From contig JACNFI010000033.1 of NCBI GenBank assembly GCA_014384665.1, forward strand, positions 1 to 7,052: a stretch of DNA of 7,052 nucleotides, in the 5' to 3' direction. The stretch comes from Candidatus Cloacimonadota bacterium (GTDB taxonomy: Bacteria > Cloacimonadota > Cloacimonadia > JGIOTU-2). Each line of letters begins with the position of its first letter. Within the stretch, counting starts at the first letter, position 1. Below are positions 1 through 4,227 of this stretch, in pieces. The translations under genes were made by a program, and so were the position numbers. The notes under the pieces were generated by a model. That model worked only from the letters and a program-made list of their open reading frames with translations. It did no database searches and was not told where the DNA came from.

Positions 1-2
1 AA

Positions 3-1796
3 GCAATTGAAAATGAAGGTGGAATAAAACTTATTTATATTGATCCACCTTTTGCGGTTGGTGCGGATTTTGGTTTCGATGTGAAAATTGGAGATGATGA
101 AGTTAGTAAAAAACAAACTGTTCTCGAAGAAATTGCTTACCGTGATACCTGGGGACGAGGAATTTCCAGTTACCTTTCTATGATGTATGAAAGATTAAAA
201 CTGATGCACGATTTGCTGGCTGATGATGGCTCAATTTATGTGCATTGTGATTGGAGAGTCAGTTCTTATTTGAAATTAATTTTGGATGATATTTTTGGAA
301 ATTTTAATTTTAGAAATGAAATCATTTGGTGTTATAGAACTATGCAGACAGTAAAAAATAGATTTGCAAACAAACATGACACAATATTTATTTATCAAAA
401 AAAAGATAATCCTATTTACAATATTATTTACGAAGATTATCCTGAAGATTACATAAGAAGGTTCAAATATGACGACGAAAAAGGAAAATATATGATAAGG
501 AGTAAATCTGGACAAGGTGACTTATCTATTGAAGATGAAATGAGAAATCCAGAAGGAACTTATCGTCAATATATTACTAAAGGTAGTTTACCTAAAGACT
601 GGTGGCAAATTGAAATGATAAATAGTAATGCTGCTGAAAGATTAAATTATCCCACTCAAAAACCTGAAGAAGTACTTGAGAGAATAATCAAATCTTCTTC
701 AAATGAAGGCGATATTGTCTGCGATTTTTTCTGCGGTTCAGGTACAACTGCAGCAGTGGCAGAAAAACTTGGTCGCAAATGGATAGTAGCGGATCTCGGC
801 AGATTTGCTATTCACACAACCCGTAAGCGAATGATAAAAGTCCAAAGAGAATTAAAAGATGAAGGAAAGAATTTCAGGTCTTTTGAGATACTTAATCTTG
901 GAAAATATGAGAGGAGATATTTCCTGGATGTGAATACTAATCTGTCCGAAGAGGATCAAGAAAAGCAAATGGAAATGAAGCAGGAGCAGTATATTTCATT
1001 AATTCTGGAAGGTTATAAATCAAAGAGAGTATCGGGTTTTCTAACACTGCACGGACAAAAAGCAGATCGGTTTGTGTATGTTGGTCCAATAGATTTTCCT
1101 GTTACCAAATCTTTTATTGAGGACATATTGGACGAGTGTGTTGAGAAAACAATAACAAAAGTTGATGTGTTGGGGTTTGAATTTGAGATGGGATTGATCC
1201 CTTATATTGAGCAGGAATTATCAGAATATGGAGTCAACCTTATTCTGAAGAACATACCACGAGAAGTTTTTGATAAAAGAGCAGTTCAAAAGGGACAGGT
1301 AAAATTCTATGATATTGCATATTTGAAAGTTGAACCACACTTGAAAGGTAGAACTGTAAAGGTTGAATTGAAAGATTTTGTCACAAAATACACACAGGAC
1401 GATCTCGTTGAAATAGAACAGAGAATGCGTAAGGGAAGTGACAAGGTCGTTATAGAGAACGGACAGATCATAAAGATTTCTAAAGGTAAAGATGACATTA
1501 TATCACAGGAGATTTTAACCAAGAACTGGTACGACTGGATAGATTACTGGGCAGTGGATTTTGATTATGAAAGTAAAAAGGAAATGATCAAAATAAATGG
1601 AAATGATGAGAAGGTTTGGACTGGTAATTATATTTTTGAGAATGAGTGGCAGACCTTCCGCACAAAAAAGAACAACGAAATCGAGTTCACTTCTGCAGAA
1701 TACACCTATCCGGAAAAGGGAAAATATAAAATAGCCGTCAGGGTAGTAGATATACTTGGAAATGATACTTTGCAGGTGGTAGAGGTGAAGGTGTAA
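3..1796 (+). CDS. Beta-class DNA N6-adenine methyltransferase (Type III Mod-like), 5' truncated
   Basis: The reading frame is open from base 3, so the gene begins before the window; the ATG at 81 is internal. The catalytic motif IV, DPPF, lies at 42-53, upstream of that ATG and within IYIDPPF. It is followed by SIYVHCDW (about 230-250), PTQKP (about 650-665) and the S-adenosylmethionine-binding motif I, DFFCGSGTT (723-749). The order IV then I defines beta-class amino-methyltransferases such as Type III Mod. DPPF rather than SPPY favours N6-adenine as the target. The variable region at about 300-640 should be the target-recognition domain and is markedly AT-richer than its flanks. After the catalytic part come about 320 residues of extension. 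Its last about 30 residues (AEYTYPEKGKYKIAVRVVD) look like a PKD/Ig-like beta fold. The role is to mark host DNA. A WYL gene follows after 13 nt. No Res helicase is visible. Family assignment is firm; the specificity and the role of the C-terminus are unknown. Confidence 0.93.
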   Translation, partial: AIENEGGIKLIYIDPPFAVGADFGFDVKIGDDEVSKKQTVLEEIAYRDTWGRGISSYLSMMYERLKLMHDLLADDGSIYVHCDWRVSSYLKLILDDIFGNFNFRNEIIWCYRTMQTVKNRFANKHDTIFIYQKKDNPIYNIIYEDYPEDYIRRFKYDDEKGKYMIRSKSGQGDLSIEDEMRNPEGTYRQYITKGSLPKDWWQIEMINSNAAERLNYPTQKPEEVLERIIKSSSNEGDIVCDFFCGSGTTAAVAEKLGRKWIVADLGRFAIHTTRKRMIKVQRELKDEGKNFRSFEILNLGKYERRYFLDVNTNLSEEDQEKQMEMKQEQYISLILEGYKSKRVSGFLTLHGQKADRFVYVGPIDFPVTKSFIEDILDECVEKTITKVDVLGFEFEMGLIPYIEQELSEYGVNLILKNIPREVFDKRAVQKGQVKFYDIAYLKVEPHLKGRTVKVELKDFVTKYTQDDLVEIEQRMRKGSDKVVIENGQIIKISKGKDDIISQEILTKNWYDWIDYWAVDFDYESKKEMIKINGNDEKVWTGNYIFENEWQTFRTKKNNEIEFTSAEYTYPEKGKYKIAVRVVDILGNDTLQVVEVKV

Positions 1797-1797
1797 A

Positions 1798-1803
1798 AAG
1801 GAG
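1798..1803 (+). promoter_or_regulatory. Ribosome binding site for the first WYL-like gene
   Basis: AAGGAG ends 6 nt before the ATG at 1810 and directly follows the methyltransferase stop. This strong site supports the 1810 start and shows that the host uses canonical Shine-Dalgarno initiation. Confidence 0.8.
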
Positions 1804-1809
1804 ATTTAT

Positions 1810-2130
1810 ATGAACGAGCAAATTTGTGATGCAATTAGATCAAAAAGTGTAATTAAATTTTATTACAATGGTGGTAACAGAACAGCAGAACCATTTTGTT
1901 ATGGAATCAGCCGTAAAGGCAATGACTTATTGAGAGCATTTCAAACAAGAGGATATAGTGAATCTGGTAATCCTGTTCATTGGAAACTATTCTCTGTGGA
2001 AAAAATGTCTAATATTACAATAACCGAGGAAGAATTCTCTGGTAAAAGGCCTAATTATAATCCAGATGATCCGGTAATGGAAGAAATTTATTGTAATATT
2101 TATATTGATGAAATAAAGGAGAAATCATGA
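1810..2130 (+). CDS. Stand-alone WYL-like domain protein, copy 1
   Basis: A 106-residue protein that consists almost entirely of one WYL-like (Sm-like beta-barrel) domain. The visible pattern is an N-terminal helix (ICDAIRSKSVIKFYY), a strand with RTAEPFCYGISRKG, then LLRAFQTRGYSESGNP, HWKLFSVEKMSNI and a tail with F-SGKRPNYNPDD. This matches single-domain proteins annotated as WYL domain-containing. There is no helix-turn-helix, unlike WYL transcription factors such as PafBC- or BrxR-type proteins, so direct DNA-binding repression is not expected. WYL domains are known or proposed to sense ligands, often nucleic acids or nucleotides. It sits between a methyltransferase and a second WYL-like gene and overlaps the latter by 4 nt, so the two are translationally coupled. 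The function here is inferred only from family and context. Confidence 0.85.
   Translation: MNEQICDAIRSKSVIKFYYNGGNRTAEPFCYGISRKGNDLLRAFQTRGYSESGNPVHWKLFSVEKMSNITITEEEFSGKRPNYNPDDPVMEEIYCNIYIDEIKEKS
2116..2121 (+). promoter_or_regulatory. Ribosome binding site for the second WYL-like gene
   Basis: AAGGAG lies inside the 3' end of the first WYL gene, 5 nt before the ATG at 2127. With the ATGA stop/start overlap it fixes the start of copy 2. Confidence 0.75.
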
Positions 2131-2468
2131 ATACGCTAGAAACTTTAAAACGTGCGATTGAAAAGAGACTGCCAATCTCTTATGAATATAATAGAGAAGG
2201 GAAAGTAAAAGGAAAACGATTTGGAGATCCATATGCAGTTTTTATATACACTGCAAAAAACTCACGAATTCAAAGTACAAAAGTTCATATAGTACAAACA
2301 GGGGGAGTTACAGATTCAGGAAAATCATTCCCAAGTTTTCGAATGTACAATATTGAAGAGTTATCAAATGTAAAAATATTAAGTAATAAAGACCCGTTTG
2401 GTCCACCTTTTCATGAAAATTACAATCCAGAATGGGAAGGTTACATAGATGTAATTACGAAAGTTTAA
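2127..2468 (+). CDS. Stand-alone WYL-like domain protein, copy 2 (divergent paralogue)
   Basis: A 113-residue protein with the same architecture as its upstream neighbour but low identity to it. It has an N-terminal helix (LKRAIEKRLPISYEYN), a strand bearing VKGKRFGDPYAVFI, a central KVHIVQTGGVTDSGK, then SFRMYNIEELSNVKIL and a C-terminal NYNPEW. The shared endings (NYNPDD in copy 1, NYNPEW in copy 2) and the shared F-x(2-3)-E-x(2)-SN segment support common descent. No helix-turn-helix or catalytic motif is visible. It starts within the stop codon of copy 1 and ends 1 nt before the Shedu-like gene, so all three are probably made together. A pair of single-domain WYL proteins could form a heteromeric sensor or an accessory subunit of the nuclease next door; that is inference. 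Confidence 0.8.
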   Translation: MNTLETLKRAIEKRLPISYEYNREGKVKGKRFGDPYAVFIYTAKNSRIQSTKVHIVQTGGVTDSGKSFPSFRMYNIEELSNVKILSNKDPFGPPFHENYNPEWEGYIDVITKV

Positions 2469-2469
2469 T

Positions 2470-3480
2470 ATGAGTGTTCAATACGACAAAGAAATATTTT
2501 CAAATGAAAATTTAATGTTAAAAGTGAATTTTTCTGGGATTAAGGGGGGTGTTACAAACACTGCTGATTTAAAAATGTCGATATACGCTTACGACATAAA
2601 AACAGGAAAGCCTGTTTTTTCTGAAGTGCTAGATTTTGATGAAATCAAAACTCTATACGAACACTTAAATCAAATCTCAATCATCAAAGATTCTACAAAA
2701 ACTACTTCTGGAACATTTGTTGAAACAACAAATGAAGTATTAACCGTTTTGAGAGAATTAAAAGAAATTTCACCTAATATTTTAAAAACAATTTTAGATA
2801 AATTAAATGGAGATGAAAAAATTAATGGTCTGCTTAATTTTCTTTCTGATTTAGAATTATCGAATTTATCTGCTGCCTATAAACTCCAAACTTATCGCTT
2901 AGAGATAAAGAATCTGGAATTACTTTTACAACTGGAAAAAAACTGTAATATAGTTAAAGAAATTATAACATATAAAGAATTAGAACCTTATATTGCAAAA
3001 CAACCAGAAAAAATATTCCAAAATTGGATTGAGAGAAATTTATGGGTCTTCGGCGTTGATTATATAAAAAAACATAATCATAGGAAAATAGCAATTTTTA
3101 ACGAGAGTGATTTATTAATGGAATCTATGGATGGATTTTTAGATTTAATTGAACTAAAGAGACCAAAATTAGATTATGATATACTAAAATATGACCCTAG
3201 CCATAAATGTTATTTTCCTTCTCCCGATTTATCAAAAGTTATTGGGCAATGCTTGATGTATTTACAACAATTAGATAACTATAAATTTAATTTAGAAAGA
3301 GAATATAAAGTGAAAATAATAAGACCAAGAATAAAAATTATTCTGGGTAGAACAAATAATTTTAAGGAAAACCAGTTTGAAACGTTAAGAATGTTAAATT
3401 CTAATTTGAACCATATTCAGATTATTTCTTATGATTACTTATTAAGTTGCGGAAATAAAATGATCTCGACTTATGAATAG
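2470..3480 (+). CDS. Shedu-like (DUF4263) PD-(D/E)XK nuclease
   Basis: A 336-residue protein. Its C-terminal half carries the DUF4263 hallmarks of the Shedu anti-phage nuclease (SduA family). EKIFQNWIERNLWVFG is at about 180-195, a likely catalytic Asp is in SDLLM (D214; D221 and D225 are alternatives), and the ELKRP core contains E228 and K230. A downstream helix has Q260-x3-Y264, the QxxxY signature of RecB-like nucleases. The N-terminal about 70 residues look beta-rich and residues 80-170 mainly helical, fitting the non-catalytic regulatory half of Shedu proteins. Characterised Shedu proteins act alone as DNA nucleases against phage; here the gene lies in a larger operon. The start is 1 nt after the WYL copy 2 stop with only a weak upstream purine stretch (GAAAG), suggesting translational coupling. 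Sampled rows average about 24% GC, well below the methyltransferase gene, hinting at a different origin. Confidence 0.85.
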   Translation: MSVQYDKEIFSNENLMLKVNFSGIKGGVTNTADLKMSIYAYDIKTGKPVFSEVLDFDEIKTLYEHLNQISIIKDSTKTTSGTFVETTNEVLTVLRELKEISPNILKTILDKLNGDEKINGLLNFLSDLELSNLSAAYKLQTYRLEIKNLELLLQLEKNCNIVKEIITYKELEPYIAKQPEKIFQNWIERNLWVFGVDYIKKHNHRKIAIFNESDLLMESMDGFLDLIELKRPKLDYDILKYDPSHKCYFPSPDLSKVIGQCLMYLQQLDNYKFNLEREYKVKIIRPRIKIILGRTNNFKENQFETLRMLNSNLNHIQIISYDYLLSCGNKMISTYE

Positions 3481-3488
3481 TTACTCTT

Positions 3489-3494
3489 AGGGAG
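3489..3494 (+). promoter_or_regulatory. Strong ribosome binding site upstream of a 24-codon ORF
   Basis: AGGGAG ends 8 nt before the ATG at 3503. It is far better than anything before the annotated GIY-YIG start at 3578 (only AAGA, 9 nt upstream), so initiation at 3503 is expected. Confidence 0.55.
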
Positions 3495-3502
3495 CCAATA
3501 AA

Positions 3503-3577
3503 ATGCGATTTACTGTCAATAACAATTATATTCTATTTATATTGATGAAAAAATACCATAATTTAAGACAAATATAG
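3503..3577 (+). CDS. 24-codon ORF, in frame with and directly abutting the GIY-YIG gene (leader peptide or interrupted 5' end)
   Basis: ATG at 3503 opens a 24-residue ORF (begins MRFTVNNNYILFIL) that ends in TAG at 3575-3577. The next base starts the ATG of the GIY-YIG gene in the same frame. The short ORF has the strong Shine-Dalgarno and the nuclease gene has none worth the name. Three readings fit: a leader whose termination re-initiates ribosomes on the nuclease gene; an original longer 5' end broken by a nonsense codon; or amber readthrough adding 25 residues. The peptide has a short hydrophobic centre but no recognisable domain, and the DNA partly resembles the 3' end of the first WYL gene, so it may be chance coding over a remnant. 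Confidence 0.35.
   Translation: MRFTVNNNYILFILMKKYHNLRQI
3508..3550 (+). repeat. Degenerate copy of the 3' end of WYL copy 1 (2086-2113)
   Basis: Bases 3534-3550 match 2097-2113 exactly over 17 nt (TATTTATATTGATGAAA). Just upstream, ATTTACTGTCAAT (3508-3520) resembles ATTTATTGTAAT (2086-2097). The spacing differs by 15 nt. Read in the frame that matches WYL copy 1, both encode IYC...IYIDE, but the intergenic copy has an in-frame TAA between the two parts. This looks like a decayed duplicate of a WYL gene end; low complexity could explain part of it. Confidence 0.35.
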
Positions 3578-4030
3578 ATGAAATCAATAAAGTTATTTTT
3601 CGATGAAGCAAAAGAGTTTGAACCACGGTTCATACAACCACTTATGGGCATAAGGGGATTATATTTTATTTTTTCAAAAAAAACTGATATTAATTATCCC
3701 TTTAAAAAATCAAAGTTACTCTATATAGGAATGAGTGAAAAGAAAACCAACAGTATTGGTAAAAGGCTCTCAGATCATTTTGACGGAAAATCAGGAAATG
3801 ATGGAATTACCAATTATAAAAACACTGAGCAGTTGTATTTCACCTATATCAATTATGAGATGCTGAAAAACCTGTGGTTATATCGCGTAGAAGATTTGGA
3901 AAGTTATTTCATACTTGATTTTGTAAAAAATTATGGTGTCTATCCCATTTGCAATAACAAAACCGGTTTTAAAATTCTTAAAAGCAAGCTTGATCTTAAT
4001 ATAAATATAGACTGGCAATATTTTGAATAA
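3578..4030 (+). CDS. GIY-YIG-fold nuclease-like protein
   Basis: A 150-residue single-domain protein. The GIY half is GLYFIF (27-32) and the YIG half is LLYIGMS (47-53), with a lysine-rich loop between. It is followed by an Arg on the next helix (R63 in GKRLSDHF), a Glu in the helix LESYFI (E108, the usual metal-binding acidic residue), and a closing P-I-C-N (N126). That is the full set of GIY-YIG catalytic positions (Tyr, Tyr, Arg, Glu, Asn) in order, so an active DNA nuclease is likely. No separate DNA-binding domain is fused, so specificity would come from a partner. It lies 97 nt after the Shedu-like gene and 11 nt before the small acidic gene. The start at 3578 has a poor ribosome binding site and sits right after an in-frame TAG. 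It could be an effector nuclease; a stand-alone housekeeping role is less likely given the neighbours. Confidence 0.8.
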   Translation: MKSIKLFFDEAKEFEPRFIQPLMGIRGLYFIFSKKTDINYPFKKSKLLYIGMSEKKTNSIGKRLSDHFDGKSGNDGITNYKNTEQLYFTYINYEMLKNLWLYRVEDLESYFILDFVKNYGVYPICNNKTGFKILKSKLDLNINIDWQYFE

Positions 4031-4035
4031 AAGGA
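4031..4035 (+). promoter_or_regulatory. Ribosome binding site for the small acidic gene
   Basis: AAGGA, directly after the GIY-YIG stop and 6 nt before the ATG at 4042, supports real translation of the 61-residue ORF. Confidence 0.65.
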
Positions 4036-4041
4036 AATAAT

Positions 4042-4227
4042 ATGAGCGATGAAATAAAAAGCGGAAAACAAATTTTGGATGAGTTTTTTCGGGAGATAAA
4101 AGACCTTCCGGAAATAGATGAAAATGTTGTTAATACCATTATTGATTTATATGAAGAAGGAAAACTTAGTGAAAAAAATTTAGCCAATGCCTTATTGGAA
4201 TTACGGGAGGAATCTGATAATGATTAA
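4042..4227 (+). CDS. Small acidic helical protein, probable partner of the SMC-like ATPase
   Basis: 61 residues with about 18 Asp/Glu against 7 Lys/Arg, so strongly acidic. Two or three amphipathic helices are suggested by ILDEFFREIKDL, NVVNTIIDLYEEG and LSEKNLANALLELREE. No Cys, membrane segment or signal peptide is present. A good ribosome binding site, the tight gap from the GIY-YIG gene and the 8-nt overlap with the ATPase gene argue for a real, translationally coupled gene. I recall a family of small proteins annotated as associated with DNA modification systems, with similar length and position before an ATPase, but cannot verify membership. The order nuclease, small protein, SMC-like ATPase resembles the effector, middle component, ATPase order of Lamassu/ABC three-component systems, although it is much shorter than LmuC. 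An adaptor or inhibitor role is inference. Confidence 0.75.
   Translation: MSDEIKSGKQILDEFFREIKDLPEIDENVVNTIIDLYEEGKLSEKNLANALLELREESDND
4205..4211 (+). promoter_or_regulatory. Ribosome binding site that fixes the ATPase start at 4220
   Basis: GGGAGGA lies inside the 3' end of the small acidic gene, 8 nt before the ATG at 4220. It rules out the in-frame ATG at 4187, which lacks a comparable site and would add 11 residues ahead of the family-typical MIKIENIKIKGLRG start. Confidence 0.85.

Noticed and set aside
81..83. ATG-like start of the methyltransferase inside the window (GTG at 81, read in frame).
   Set aside because: The frame is open back to base 3 and contains the essential DPPF motif at 42-53, so this codon is internal and the gene is cut by the window edge.
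276..515. Minus-strand open frames over the methyltransferase and ATPase genes (276-515, 1307-1522, 3996-4187, 4780-5022, 5451-5660).
   Set aside because: They lie opposite clear genes, have no recognisable domain, and are hydrophobic or Ser-rich translations expected from the antisense of AT-rich coding DNA.
3509..3537. A possible internal promoter (TTTACT, 17 nt, TCTATT) before the GIY-YIG gene.
   Set aside because: Each box matches consensus at only four of six positions, which is expected by chance in such AT-rich sequence, and the spot overlaps the short ORF and the WYL-like remnant.
4187..4219. An ATG at 4187 that would lengthen the ATPase by 11 residues.
   Set aside because: The ATG at 4220 has an excellent GGGAGGA site at 8 nt and gives the typical N-terminus MIKIENIKIKGLRG; the extension MPYWNYGRNLI has no family character.
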